Part shown: positions 46,294 to 56,042 of the stretch, piece after piece
How the letters are laid out: each line of letters starts with the position of its first letter
Numbering within the stretch: the stretch's first letter is position 1
Program-made: the position numbers and the translations under genes
Source: Mucilaginibacter geliditolerans
GTDB taxonomy: Bacteria; Bacteroidota; Bacteroidia; Sphingobacteriales; Sphingobacteriaceae
Length of the DNA: 64,000 nucleotides
Direction: 5' to 3'
Assembly (NCBI RefSeq): GCF_014200495.1
Contig: NZ_JACHBY010000003.1
Coordinates: 62,001-126,000 of the forward strand
Notes under the pieces: generated by a model
Seen by the model: only the letters and a program-made list of their open reading frames with translations
What the model was told of the DNA's origin: nothing
Database searches by the model: none

Positions 46294-48579
46294 TTAGTGC
46301 TCGCCTATGTCCCTGCCCGGAGCATCAACATGCAATAAGTGCTTTACAAAGAAATCACGTTTCTTTCTGCGCCCGTAAGGACCGCCATCGGTGTGATTAG
46401 CGCCGGGAACGGTTAGCAGATCAAAATCTTTGTTGTTTTTTATCAGCGCGTCGGCAAAACGGTAAGTCGATTCCGGCGGAACGTTTTGATCGGCCTCGCC
46501 AACAATCAGTAAAAGATTACCTTTTAGCTTGCCAGCGTTGGTTATGTTGCTTTGCTGCTCATAATGAGGCCCAACAGGGTAGCCCATCCACTGCTCGTTC
46601 CACCATTGCTTATCAATCCGGTTATCGTGGCAACCGCATGCTGATACGGCTGCTTTATAAAACTCAGGATGGAACAATACTGCCGCTGCCGAATTTTGCC
46701 CGCCTGCTGAAGTACCATATATACCAACTCTTGTCGTATCAGCCTGCGGATACTGTTTAGCCATGGCCTTTATCCATAAAATACGATCGGCGAAGCCACC
46801 ATCTGCCAGGTTTTTCCAACACACATCATGAAATGCTTTCGACCTGTTAGCTGTACCCATGCCATCCATTTGTACTACTATAAAACCCAGTTCAGCTATG
46901 CTCTGCATCTCATTAATCGGCGAAAAGCTTTTCGGCACAAATGAATCCTGCGGACCGGCATAAATATCTTCGATGATTGGATAGACCTTTGAACTATCAA
47001 AATTACTTGGGCGGTAGATCACGCCCCAAATATCTGTTTTGCCATCCCTGCCTTTTGCTACAAACACTTCGGGTAATTTTACACCTGTTGCCAGTAAGGG
47101 CTGCATATCGGTATGCTCTATCTCCGCTATTTTTTTGCGGCTGCCGGTTTCATGAAGCTCAGTAACCGGGGCAACATTTACTTCTGAATAGGTGTCTAAA
47201 TAATATTTCCTGTCGGGAGAGAAGGATACAGTATGGTTACCTTTGGCAGGTGTAAGGTCGACCATATTTTTGCCATCGAAACCTATGCGGTAGTAGTGGA
47301 TAAAATAAGGATCTTCACCTGGGTTAACGCCGCTAGCTGTAAACCAGATCTCTCTTTTTTTGCTATCTACGCTATCAATATCACGTACTATCCAGTCGCC
47401 TTTGGTAATCAGCTTTTCGGCCCCGGTAACATCATTTACCAGGTAAATATGCCGCCAGCCGTCTTGCTCGGTTATCCAAACAATTTCGTGCGTATCGGGC
47501 AGGTAGCGTGTATAAATGCGCTGCTCGTAAATAAAAGTTTTTGTTTTTTCGTCGATGATATTACGAGTTGTACCGTTAGTTACATCCACCTCAATAACGC
47601 GAAAACGCTGGTGTCCCCTATCAACCCTTTCATAGGTATAGTAACGACTGCTTCCTTTGCGCCAATGCGCTTCCGGAGCGCCGAAAAAGTCTATCTTATC
47701 AATATCAACCTTAATTTTGCGCTTATCGGCAATGCTGAAAATATAGGGTATATAACTGGTAAACTCATCGCCCGGCTGGTCGTATTCATGTGATTTTAAC
47801 TGACCGCGGGTTGTACCCGGCACCGAGCTCAATACAAAATATACTTCTTTTGATTTTTTGGGATCGATGAGGTAACCGATCACATTTTTGCTATCCGGCG
47901 ACCATGAGAACTCACCATAAGGATGATCCAAAGTACCGTCCTGGGTTATCTGTGATTCCTTACCGCTGCCGATCTCCTTTACAAAAAGGTTACCGCCTTT
48001 GGCATATGCCGCCCATTTTTTATCAGGCGATATAGAATCTCTTTGTACCGATTCCCAGCGATAGGTACGGGATTGCAGGGGCTTTTCGTTATCGTAAAAA
48101 TCGTGCAGGGTATCGGTTGTTTTAGTAACCTGGTAGGTGCTTAAATTGCACTGCAGCCAGGTGGTATCCTTTTTAAAGGTGATCGCGCTTTTATCAGCAT
48201 TAAAAAACATTTTGCTGATGTTCAGCTTCGTTGCATCTGTTTTTTTGCCGGTTTCTGTTTTAATGCCCTCAGCCAAACGCTGTTGGTCAAACACTTTTGA
48301 TTTTACGCCTGTAACAGCGTTCATGTATTCGTATTCCTGCCCATTGCCTGCAAGACGCTTAACATACCAGAACGCGTCGCCCTGCCAGTTGGCATTGATG
48401 CGGCTATTTAGTGGAATTGTTTTAAGCGTTGAATCAAGCTTATTTTGCCTGATGTACGACTCCAAAATCTGCTGACTTGTTGGGTAATACGGTACAACTT
48501 TTTGCTGCTGCGCGTACATGGCCTGCGTAACCATAAGGGCAGACATACTCAACAACAAACGCGGTGATAAAAAACGCAT
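46294..48579 (-). CDS. Secreted S9-family peptidase (dipeptidyl peptidase IV-like)
   Basis: A 761-residue exported peptidase, signal ending YAQQ. The N-terminal half is a beta-propeller (DPP-IV N-terminal type: SPDKKWAAYAKGGNLFV, FSWSPDSKNVIGY); the C-terminal 250 residues are the alpha/beta hydrolase domain. The triad is Ser624 (GTSAGG), Asp697 (GEADQNV) and His729 (GANHTD). Family members cut after Pro/Ala near the N-terminus of peptides or are oligopeptidases. It is monocistronic, with its own terminator. Proline-directed cleavage would suit Hyp/Pro-rich peptides used by the operon at 56043-60876, but this link is inference. Confidence 0.9.
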   Translation of the reverse strand: MRFLSPRLLLSMSALMVTQAMYAQQQKVVPYYPTSQQILESYIRQNKLDSTLKTIPLNSRINANWQGDAFWYVKRLAGNGQEYEYMNAVTGVKSKVFDQQRLAEGIKTETGKKTDATKLNISKMFFNADKSAITFKKDTTWLQCNLSTYQVTKTTDTLHDFYDNEKPLQSRTYRWESVQRDSISPDKKWAAYAKGGNLFVKEIGSGKESQITQDGTLDHPYGEFSWSPDSKNVIGYLIDPKKSKEVYFVLSSVPGTTRGQLKSHEYDQPGDEFTSYIPYIFSIADKRKIKVDIDKIDFFGAPEAHWRKGSSRYYTYERVDRGHQRFRVIEVDVTNGTTRNIIDEKTKTFIYEQRIYTRYLPDTHEIVWITEQDGWRHIYLVNDVTGAEKLITKGDWIVRDIDSVDSKKREIWFTASGVNPGEDPYFIHYYRIGFDGKNMVDLTPAKGNHTVSFSPDRKYYLDTYSEVNVAPVTELHETGSRKKIAEIEHTDMQPLLATGVKLPEVFVAKGRDGKTDIWGVIYRPSNFDSSKVYPIIEDIYAGPQDSFVPKSFSPINEMQSIAELGFIVVQMDGMGTANRSKAFHDVCWKNLADGGFADRILWIKAMAKQYPQADTTRVGIYGTSAGGQNSAAAVLFHPEFYKAAVSACGCHDNRIDKQWWNEQWMGYPVGPHYEQQSNITNAGKLKGNLLLIVGEADQNVPPESTYRFADALIKNNKDFDLLTVPGANHTDGGPYGRRKKRDFFVKHLLHVDAPGRDIGEH

Positions 48580-48740
48580 ACTATATAATGTAGTTTTAGA
48601 TATGATGCTAAATTACGAATAAGCAAAACCCTATTCCTCAATAATTTAGCTAATGATTACTATAATTTACCTTAATTAATTGTTAATTATAGCGCTAAAG
48701 AATATAATGACTAACGAGAATATCCATGTTGCCAATAAAC

Positions 48741-48760
48741 TCCCCCTTTAGGGGGTCGGG
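48741..48760. repeat. CCCCC-taaa-GGGGG hairpin overlapping the end of the GH27 gene
   Basis: The minus strand reads CCCCCTAAAGGGGG, and the TAA of this hairpin is the GH27 stop codon. The unit resembles a dispersed Bacteroidota repeat. It may also act as a weak terminator. Confidence 0.6.
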
Positions 48761-50982
48761 GGGCTAACCCTGATGAGCCTTACCCCGTGAGGCGGAATAT
48801 TGAAAGATATCTCACTCAAATGCTTGCCCAGATCCTTTTGCCGCCATATATCCCTGATGGTTGACGGTTGACCGATACCGGCTTTGTTTAGTTTAAACGT
48901 ATAATTTGCATAGTCGGTATTTAAATTGAATACCCCTATTACATGGCTGCCATCGGCCATAGTTTTTATCCATACCTGAAAATTATTTTCCTCGATCACC
49001 TTTTTAGCTTGTTGCCCGGCTACATCCTGGTCAACATCAATTACCTCTTTGTTTTTTAGCAGGTTGAGGGTAAAATCATCCAGCTTGCTGATATCGCAGC
49101 CAATGAGCAAGGGGGCTGATAACATCGACCATAAACTGATGTGAGTATATTGCTCATAAGGCGTTAAACGGCTGGGGTGCAAACTTTCGCCCCAGCCTAC
49201 CATGCCTACTATAAGCATATCCGGGTCGTTCCAGCCGCCGGGGTGCGCATAGGGGTATAAATTATCTTGTTTAAAACCGATATTGTAGAGGCTTTCCCAG
49301 GTATCGGTAATATCTTCGGTTGTGCGCCATAAATTACCGTTCATTTCCGCGCCCCATTTCCAAACATCTTTTATCCCATACTGGCACAGGCTATAAACAA
49401 TATCCCGCTGTTGCTTTTTCAGCGCATCGCGCATAATGATGTAAGGCTTTTGCTGGATAGCTAATGAAGTGTCATCGCCAATAATATCGGTATAACTGCA
49501 CAGGTCGTACTTCAAATAATCAACACCCCATTTGTCATAGGTTGATGCGTCCTGCTCATCATGGCCCAATGAGCCTAAAAAGCCACCGCAGGTTTTTGTG
49601 CCGGGAGATGAATAAACCCCGAACTTTAAACCCTGCGCATGCAGATAAGCACCCAACTCCGCCATATCCGGAAATTTATCATTCGCCACTATCTCGCCTG
49701 ATGCAGCCCGCTGCGGTGCCTGCCAGCCGTCATCCACATTAATATAGCTCCAACCATAGTCGGCTAATCCTTTTTCAATGAGCGCATTTGCAGAACTTTT
49801 CACTTTATCGGCGCTTACACTTAGTCCCCAGCAGTTCCAGCTGTTCCAGCCCATTGGCGGGGTTAATGCCAGCTTATCGCCCACTTTAATGGTGAATACT
49901 TTTTGGTATTTGCCCAAACTGTTGGTTGCCGTAAGTATTACCGGGTATAAGCCATTTGCAGCGATAGCGCCAGAGATGATCCCTGTTTTTGCATCCAGTG
50001 TTAAGCCGTTTGGCAAGCCGCTTACGCTATAGGTTAAAGGCCTTGCCCCGCTTACAGGAATCCTGTATAAAATAGCATGCTCTGCCATAGCACCCAACAC
50101 CGCCGGACCATTAATTACCGGACTACTTGATGCAACAGGTGTTAATATATAAGGGGCTACTTCCGTAAAGCTTTTGCCCTTGCCCGATGTTTTCTCTGTA
50201 TAATCATACGTTAACTCAATCCCTTCGCGGTGTGGAAAATCGAGTGTAAACTCTTTGGTTGCAAACGGTGCTAAAACAGAAACAACATTAGCTTCCTTTA
50301 TGGTTATGTGCTGCGCCGCATCAATTATTTTATAGTGAAAGGTACCGGTGATAGTCGTATTGAATTTGTTTTGCAGCAGTAGTTTACGCTGCGCTTTATC
50401 GCCGGGCAAAAAGCTTATCGTTTCGGCGGTAAACTCAATACCATCGGTTTTTTCGAGCATGTCGATAAATGGTTCGCCCATAAATATGCCGCCTGTGCCG
50501 CCGCCATCATAAACCTTAACGGCTATAATATTGTCCGCATCCCATTTTATAAGGTTGCTATTAGCCGGAATGCAATAGCTGCGAACGGCTGGCCATTTGC
50601 TTACATAGCCACCCTTATCCTCAGGGAACGAGCCGATCTTGCCGATCTTCACCCCGTTAAAATAGGTTTCATCAACGTCATTAACATGGGCAAGATAAAT
50701 GCGCAGGCTATCGGCCCAAATAGCGCTCTTTTTTAATGACGATGGAATGCGCACATGGATACGGTACCATGCATAACCGTGATAATCCGGATAACCCTGG
50801 CTTTGCCATACCTCACCCAGCTTCTGCATTTTCCAGGTTTGGTCATTAAAATCAATATCCTTATAGTTATCCTGCGTACCGGTTATAAAACGCGCAGAAT
50901 CCGGCTTTATGAAATGGGCATTCTGGGCCAGGCAAATATTTAAACCGGCACTTATAAACAGCGTAAGTATAAATTTATACAT
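48748..50982 (-). CDS. Secreted GH27 alpha-galactosidase with N-terminal binding and Ig-like domains
   Basis: A 744-residue exported enzyme, signal ending CLAQ. The first 170 residues are a jelly-roll sugar-binding-like domain (WYRIHVRIPSS, DDVDETYFNGVKIG-like). Residues about 290-370 are an Ig/cadherin-like domain (SVSGLPNGLTLDAKTGIISG). The GH27 barrel follows from LTPPMGWNSWNCWG (about 375), with nucleophile Asp493 (YLKYDLC) and probable acid/base Asp560 (EDITDTW); GGWNDPDMLIVG is also conserved. It removes terminal alpha-galactose (or alpha-GalNAc in some members). A TAAATTTG box lies 29 bases upstream. The last five residues (SPPTP) come from a repeat hairpin. Confidence 0.92.
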   Translation of the reverse strand: MYKFILTLFISAGLNICLAQNAHFIKPDSARFITGTQDNYKDIDFNDQTWKMQKLGEVWQSQGYPDYHGYAWYRIHVRIPSSLKKSAIWADSLRIYLAHVNDVDETYFNGVKIGKIGSFPEDKGGYVSKWPAVRSYCIPANSNLIKWDADNIIAVKVYDGGGTGGIFMGEPFIDMLEKTDGIEFTAETISFLPGDKAQRKLLLQNKFNTTITGTFHYKIIDAAQHITIKEANVVSVLAPFATKEFTLDFPHREGIELTYDYTEKTSGKGKSFTEVAPYILTPVASSSPVINGPAVLGAMAEHAILYRIPVSGARPLTYSVSGLPNGLTLDAKTGIISGAIAANGLYPVILTATNSLGKYQKVFTIKVGDKLALTPPMGWNSWNCWGLSVSADKVKSSANALIEKGLADYGWSYINVDDGWQAPQRAASGEIVANDKFPDMAELGAYLHAQGLKFGVYSSPGTKTCGGFLGSLGHDEQDASTYDKWGVDYLKYDLCSYTDIIGDDTSLAIQQKPYIIMRDALKKQQRDIVYSLCQYGIKDVWKWGAEMNGNLWRTTEDITDTWESLYNIGFKQDNLYPYAHPGGWNDPDMLIVGMVGWGESLHPSRLTPYEQYTHISLWSMLSAPLLIGCDISKLDDFTLNLLKNKEVIDVDQDVAGQQAKKVIEENNFQVWIKTMADGSHVIGVFNLNTDYANYTFKLNKAGIGQPSTIRDIWRQKDLGKHLSEISFNIPPHGVRLIRVSPPTP

Positions 50983-51314
50983 GAGTAGGTTATCAGCTTA
51001 ATTGTAAAACCAAATTTAGGTTTAACGCGCATGTGTTTATGGCTCTATTTTAGTAAATAGGCATCTTATATTAGCCAAAAATTGGGTTGTTGATTTTCAG
51101 AACACCTTGGTGCTCTTTGTGCAAACCTTTGTGGTTAATTTTACCACAGAGTACACGGAGGTTTGCACAGAGGAACACAGAGTGAATATTATATTCTATT
51201 GAAATACCGAGCGTGGAATCAACCCTGAGGCACTCGAAGGGTGAACGCAGAGGCCTTTGCCCGCATGCTTCGAGTGCATGCATGACACCCAGTTTTAATT
51301 TTCAGAAGGGATAA
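50983..51314. repeat. Intergenic region with ACCACAGAG-type and CACTCGAAG palindromes
   Basis: The gap has a long imperfect palindrome (51113-51172, CTCTTTGTGCAAACC... against GGTTTGCACAGAG) of the ACCACAGAG type, and a 10-base inverted repeat GCACTCGAAG/CTTCGAGTGC (51230-51277). The GH27 promoter box is at its left end. A 70-codon ORF across the repeats is not believed. Confidence 0.6.
51007..51023 (-). promoter_or_regulatory. GH27 promoter box inside an inverted repeat
   Basis: On the minus strand TAAATTTG (51011-51018) matches the -7 consensus, 28 bases before the GH27 start. It is flanked symmetrically by AAACC and GGTTT, which could be an operator that a repressor uses to cover the promoter. 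Confidence 0.4.
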
Positions 51315-52760
51315 TTAAATATCCTCCGCCGGTTTTTGGTTGCGCATAATTAAGTAATAGGCTGGTATACCTGCAAGAGTAATGATCAGTCCTGGCCAGG
51401 TGTAGTTTGGCTTGAATTTGATTAGCAGGATACAGAATGCTAGTCCCATGATGATATATAATATCGGCAAAATAGGGTAACCAAATGCTTTGTAAGGGCG
51501 CTCGGCATTCGGGTGTTTTTTACGGAGAATGAAAATGCCGATGATGGTCAGCATGTAAAATACCACTACCACAAAGGAGATCATATCCAGCAGATCGCCG
51601 TACTTGCCGCTTAAGCTCCACAAACAGGCAAATATGCACTGGATCCATAAACCATAACCCGGTACTGAATTTTTGTTGAGGGTTGCCGCTTTGTTAAAAA
51701 ACAGCTTATCCTTAGCCATAGAATAATATACCCTCGCGCCAGCCATAATTAAGCCGTTGTTGCAGCCAAAGGTTGATACCATTATCATCAGCGCAATAAT
51801 TACGGTACCTATATTACCGAATATGGATTGTGATGCCGCTACACCCACCCTGTCCTTAGCCGCATAAGCAATATCGTGCAGCGGTAAAACTGCAGTGTAA
51901 ACAATGTTTGCAGCTACATAAATAATAGTTACGATCAGTGTGCCGAAGAACAGGCTCAAAGCGATATCCCGTTTAGGGTTTCTCAATTCGCCGGCTATAA
52001 AGGTTACATTGTTCCATGAATCGCTGCTGAAAATAGAGCCTACCATTGAAGATGCGATAGCGCCTAAAGCGGCAATTGTTGTGTAGATTGAAAAACTGCC
52101 GTCCTTATTCAGGCTGTGCAGGCTCCAGGCATTGGTCCAGTTGGCATGCCATACATCGCCCTTTAGGGCAATAAAACCAAAAACAATCAACCCAAATAAG
52201 CTAAGCAACTTTGTTAGTGTGAACGTAGTTTGTATCAGCTTGCCGCTTTTTATACCGCGGGTATTAATAAAAGTAAGCAGCACAATTAATATGATAGACA
52301 CCCCCTGTGCCGCATTAAAAGTAAAAAAGCGCGCCTGCCCTACACTATCAACCCCTGTATGTATTTTTAGCAGGATATTATCCTCACTTACTGCCGGAAC
52401 CAGGTAAGCCATAAACTTGGAGAATGCCACCCCTACCGCGGCTATGGTTGCCGTTTGTATCACAGTAAAAAAGCTCCATCCGTATAAAAAACCTACCAAT
52501 GGATTATATGCCTCTTTAAGGTACACGTACTGACCGCCAGCCTTTGGGTACATCGCACTCAGCTCGCCATAACTTAAAGCCGCTGTAAGGGTCATAAAGC
52601 CGGTTATCAACCAAACAAATATCAACCAACCGGCGCTGCCTACATTACGGGTGATATCGGCGCTTACTATAAATATACCGGAGCCGATCATGCTGCCTGC
52701 TACCAGCATGGTAGCGTCAATCAGTCGTAATGATGGCTTAAAGGAGGAATTATGATCCAT
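51315..52760 (-). CDS. APC-family amino-acid permease
   Basis: A 481-residue membrane protein with about 12 helices. LRLIDATMLVAGSMIGSGIFIVSADI (helix 1 with the substrate-binding GSGIF) and YGELSAMYPKAGGQYVYLKEAYNP are hallmarks of the APC/LAT amino-acid transporter family. It starts 33 bases after the DUF885 peptidase gene, so the pair is an operon: the peptidase may feed amino acids to the permease. Neighbouring hydroxyproline genes make Hyp, Pro or a product of peptide cleavage plausible substrates; the sequence alone does not decide. Confidence 0.88.
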   Translation of the reverse strand: MDHNSSFKPSLRLIDATMLVAGSMIGSGIFIVSADITRNVGSAGWLIFVWLITGFMTLTAALSYGELSAMYPKAGGQYVYLKEAYNPLVGFLYGWSFFTVIQTATIAAVGVAFSKFMAYLVPAVSEDNILLKIHTGVDSVGQARFFTFNAAQGVSIILIVLLTFINTRGIKSGKLIQTTFTLTKLLSLFGLIVFGFIALKGDVWHANWTNAWSLHSLNKDGSFSIYTTIAALGAIASSMVGSIFSSDSWNNVTFIAGELRNPKRDIALSLFFGTLIVTIIYVAANIVYTAVLPLHDIAYAAKDRVGVAASQSIFGNIGTVIIALMIMVSTFGCNNGLIMAGARVYYSMAKDKLFFNKAATLNKNSVPGYGLWIQCIFACLWSLSGKYGDLLDMISFVVVVFYMLTIIGIFILRKKHPNAERPYKAFGYPILPILYIIMGLAFCILLIKFKPNYTWPGLIITLAGIPAYYLIMRNQKPAEDI

Positions 52761-52793
52761 TTATAAATCAGGGTATTAATTAAAATCTATCAA

Positions 52794-54620
52794 TTACTTG
52801 TTGAAGTTGTAAAACTTCCAGTTGGTGCTATAATCCTTGTTTAAAGGCGTGCCTTCAAGCGTTGCCCTTACCAGTTCAACAGGTATAAGGCCTTCCTTTA
52901 CAACCGCGTCATGAAATTGCTTGTAGGTCATTTTACCGTTATCAACCAGTTCATGTTTTAAGCTCATCAATTGCAGGGCTCCGGTTAAATAAGCAACCTG
53001 GTACAGCGGACTGTAATCGCCCTTAAATGAACGCCTCACTTCGCCTATGGCATTTGCCCTTTCGTGGCCTACGCTATCCACCAGGAAGTCGATACATTGC
53101 TGCGGGGTCCAGTTGCCCAAATGGTAATTGAGCGAGAATATGATACGCGCGCAACGGTGCATACGCCAGAACAACATGCCTATACGCTGCTCAGGAGTTT
53201 TTGCAAAGCCCTGATCGTAAAGTAATAGCTCCCAGTATACGGCCCAGCCTTCGCCTGCAAAAGGCGTCGCAAAATCCTGGCGGTATGATTTGTAACGGCT
53301 GTTTATAAAATATTGCAGGTTATGCCCCGGCAAAAGCTCATGCTGCACGGTGCCTCTTGAAAAATAGGGGTTATTGCCACGCATGCTCATCAGCTTATCC
53401 CCCTCTTCCATTGACCCTGTCGGATAGGAAACACTGATCTCGCGGCCACCTGTAAAGAATGGATTTACCAGCTGCCTTTGCGGAGTCATCATGATCATGC
53501 CCCAGGTTTCTTCGGCAAGCGGCGGTATGGTTATCAGGTCGCGGGCCTTAATAAAGTCCAGCGCGTCATTACTTAATTGTACAATGGTTGCGGGTTGTTG
53601 TCCGGCTGGCACGTAACTGTTTTTCACCTTCTCTAAAGCTTTTTTCCAGTCGTTACCATAGCCCATTTCGTTTGATGCCTTCAGCATTTCCTTATTGCAC
53701 CATGCAAATTCCTTGTTCGCCAGTTTAATAAGTTCTTCAGGCGTGTAAGGGATCATCTCCGCACCCAGCTGACTGATCAGCGCTTCGCGGCCTATCGGCA
53801 CACCTTTTATCCCGCTGCTATCAGGCTTTTGCGTAGTATGCAGTTTTCCTTTTTTGATGATCTGTTTGCTGTATAAGGTAAGCGTGCTATCCAAAATCTT
53901 ATATGGCGCAGGTACCCACCAGGTAAATTGCGGGTCGTAATTATTATAGAAATCGTAGAAATTCTTTAGTCTGCTTTTTAAGCCGACAACTGCTTCCCTG
54001 GCCTTTCTGGCCAGCGACATATCAAGCGAGGGCACTTTTTCAAATGCTGCCGTATCGGTCTTTACCTCTTTTAAAATATCGTTAAGTTTGGCAGCAATCG
54101 CCTGACCATCCATAGTTGCGCCACGCCTGCGCTGTGCTTCCAACTGGTAAATATCATCGGCAAAAGGCATGTATTGTTTTATATTGTTGTATTGATCTTC
54201 TTCTTTGTGCAGATCGATCAACGCTAAATTTATTTTTTTCTTTAGCAGGATATAATCCACTTTGCCGTATACGCTCATAGCGTCAAAATCCATCTGAGCT
54301 AGTTGCTTCAGATAGTCGTTATTTATTTCTATTAGTCTTTTGCGTTGTTCGGGCGAGCTTAGTACCTGGTCTTTAAACTGCTCCTCGTTATTAGGATCAA
54401 GCACATAGGGCCAATAAAAATCATTAATAGCGCTGATGTCCTGTCCGTATTGAATAACCTTACCGCTTACCTCGCTGGCCTGCTCGTACATGCTGGCGGG
54501 CACGGCAGTCTTTTGAGCCTGGGAGTTGTTGTGTACAGTTAACAGCAGGCATAATATTAAGCCCGGAACAGTAAATAATTTATGGGTAATACGTAATGGA
54601 GTTTTTTTACAACAGATCAT
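52794..54620 (-). CDS. Secreted DUF885-family metallopeptidase
   Basis: A 608-residue exported protein; the start at 54620 leads straight into a signal peptide ending NSQAQ. DUF885 proteins are mostly helical gluzincin-like peptidases, and HELLPGH (His427, Glu428; third His at 433) is the expected metal site, followed by GEGWAVYWE. The substrate is unknown; activity on peptides is likely. It is cotranscribed with the APC permease. A TATTTTTG box lies 55 bases upstream. Confidence 0.85.
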   Translation of the reverse strand: MICCKKTPLRITHKLFTVPGLILCLLLTVHNNSQAQKTAVPASMYEQASEVSGKVIQYGQDISAINDFYWPYVLDPNNEEQFKDQVLSSPEQRKRLIEINNDYLKQLAQMDFDAMSVYGKVDYILLKKKINLALIDLHKEEDQYNNIKQYMPFADDIYQLEAQRRRGATMDGQAIAAKLNDILKEVKTDTAAFEKVPSLDMSLARKAREAVVGLKSRLKNFYDFYNNYDPQFTWWVPAPYKILDSTLTLYSKQIIKKGKLHTTQKPDSSGIKGVPIGREALISQLGAEMIPYTPEELIKLANKEFAWCNKEMLKASNEMGYGNDWKKALEKVKNSYVPAGQQPATIVQLSNDALDFIKARDLITIPPLAEETWGMIMMTPQRQLVNPFFTGGREISVSYPTGSMEEGDKLMSMRGNNPYFSRGTVQHELLPGHNLQYFINSRYKSYRQDFATPFAGEGWAVYWELLLYDQGFAKTPEQRIGMLFWRMHRCARIIFSLNYHLGNWTPQQCIDFLVDSVGHERANAIGEVRRSFKGDYSPLYQVAYLTGALQLMSLKHELVDNGKMTYKQFHDAVVKEGLIPVELVRATLEGTPLNKDYSTNWKFYNFNK

Positions 54621-54674
54621 ATAAAATAGGGGGAAACGTGCTGAATATTTTTGTGTACTTGTATTAATGCGTAG

Positions 54675-54682
54675 CAAAAATA
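54675..54682 (-). promoter_or_regulatory. -7 promoter box of the DUF885/APC operon
   Basis: TATTTTTG on the minus strand matches TAnnTTTG and lies 54 bases before the DUF885 start. No matching -33 element was found. Confidence 0.4.
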
Positions 54683-54823
54683 AAAGTATAAGCGGCCCTA
54701 TAATTACCTAACTTATCCGCTATTAACAGCTTTTTAACCAATATTGCCTATTGCATTATAAAGCGCAGGTGATCCTGTCGGGATAGAGCTCCAGACCACA
54801 AGTACACAGGGTGCTATTTAAAA

Positions 54824-55726
54824 TTAGCTTGCTAATTTTGAGAGGCTATTAACATTATTATGGTAATTTTCCAGGTATTCGCGTGGAGAGGTGCCGATAA
54901 CGCATTTAAATACGCGGTTAAAATTTGTGATGCTTTTAAAGCCGCATTTATAAGCTACGGTTGAGATACTCTCGAACTTATGGGCGGTAAGTTTTTTGCA
55001 AGCTTCATTTATCCTTATCTCGCTTAAAAAGGAGATAAAGGTGTGCCCGGTATGTTTTTTGAAATAACGGCAGAATGATTCGGGGGTCATGTAGGCAGCT
55101 TTGGCAACATCCTCTAAGGTGATGGCCTCGCTGTAATTCTGCATAATAAAGTTGTAGATATTACCTATCCTGATGCCCTCATTTTCCGTAATTGCAGGCA
55201 GATCGCCGTATGATGACAAGGGATCGAGTTTTGTATCTATTGTGATGAGGCTTTTTATCAGGTTAAAGAACTGTATCAATTGTTCCGGGCCCGAAGCGCC
55301 TTTAACAGCATTCATGGCATGGGAAACCGGGCTAAAGTTATCCGCGGGAATTTTAAAGCCCTGCTGGTGTTGTTGCAGGAAGATCCTGAATGATTTTAAT
55401 TCGGGCAGATTAAATAACGCTGCTAAAATACCATCAGGATTAAAGAAAAGTGTAAACGCTTTTATCGACCTGCCGCTATCGCTGTTAAAGTATTCGGGAT
55501 TGCTTTTAAACACATGCGGAAGATTAGCACCAAGCAAAAAGATATCACCCGCTGCATAGTCATGCATATTGTTGCCAACAATTAATGTACCCTCGCCCTT
55601 CTGTATCCAGGTTATCTGCATTTCGGTATGGCGGTGCAGATAGGGATAATGGTAAGGCAACTCCACCTGCTCTGTAATAACACTCTTATCGTAAGCTACC
55701 GGGATGGTAAATTGTAATACTTTCAT
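54824..55726 (-). CDS. AraC-family transcriptional regulator with cupin sensor
   Basis: A 300-residue regulator. The N-terminal cupin-like sensor domain (about 15-90, HRHTEMQITWIQKGEGTLIVGNN, GDIFLLGANLPHVF) is followed by a linker and an AraC-type double helix-turn-helix (about 195-290; ITLEDVAKAAYMTPESFCRYFKKHTGHTFISFLSEIRI and ISTVAYKCGFKSITNFNRVFK). It lies between the DUF885 operon and the hydroxyproline operon, so it is the natural candidate to control one or both. The inducer is unknown. Confidence 0.9.
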   Translation of the reverse strand: MKVLQFTIPVAYDKSVITEQVELPYHYPYLHRHTEMQITWIQKGEGTLIVGNNMHDYAAGDIFLLGANLPHVFKSNPEYFNSDSGRSIKAFTLFFNPDGILAALFNLPELKSFRIFLQQHQQGFKIPADNFSPVSHAMNAVKGASGPEQLIQFFNLIKSLITIDTKLDPLSSYGDLPAITENEGIRIGNIYNFIMQNYSEAITLEDVAKAAYMTPESFCRYFKKHTGHTFISFLSEIRINEACKKLTAHKFESISTVAYKCGFKSITNFNRVFKCVIGTSPREYLENYHNNVNSLSKLAS

Positions 55727-56042
55727 GACGCACAGTTTTAATTAATCGTTGTTGAAATTTACAATTAATTAACCTAAAAATACACTTATTTATCAAAAAA
55801 GGATAAAATATAAGAAGAGTTGGCTAAAATACATACCATAACACCCATTCACTGCCCAATAAACAAGATATATATGTGTCAATTACACGCTTATATACTT
55901 ATCTATCTTTCACACCCGGTAGATAATTTTGCCAATAGCCTATATTGCATTATAAAATATTAATTGCGCAATAAATCTATGTATAATTCCACAAAAAAGG
56001 CAGGCTATTTTATAGCCTGCCCGTTAAATTATGGTCAGTAAA
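55727..56042. other. Intergenic region between araC and the hydroxyproline operon
   Basis: The 316-base gap holds the araC upstream region and the terminator of the hydroxyproline operon (55993-56021). No gene or repeat beyond these is seen. Confidence 0.6.
55993..56021 (-). terminator. Intrinsic terminator of the hydroxyproline operon
   Basis: GGCAGGCTAT pairs perfectly with ATAGCCTGCC around a 3-base loop, and the minus-strand transcript continues into TTTTTT. It lies 21 bases past the stop of the last gene. Confidence 0.85.

Noticed and set aside
47233..47793. 186-codon plus-strand ORF opposite the S9 peptidase
   Set aside because: Long only because the opposite frame is open; no protein pattern.
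51071..51283. 70-codon minus-strand ORF in the GH27-APC gap
   Set aside because: Built from the ACCACAGAG and CACTCGAAG repeats; not protein-like.
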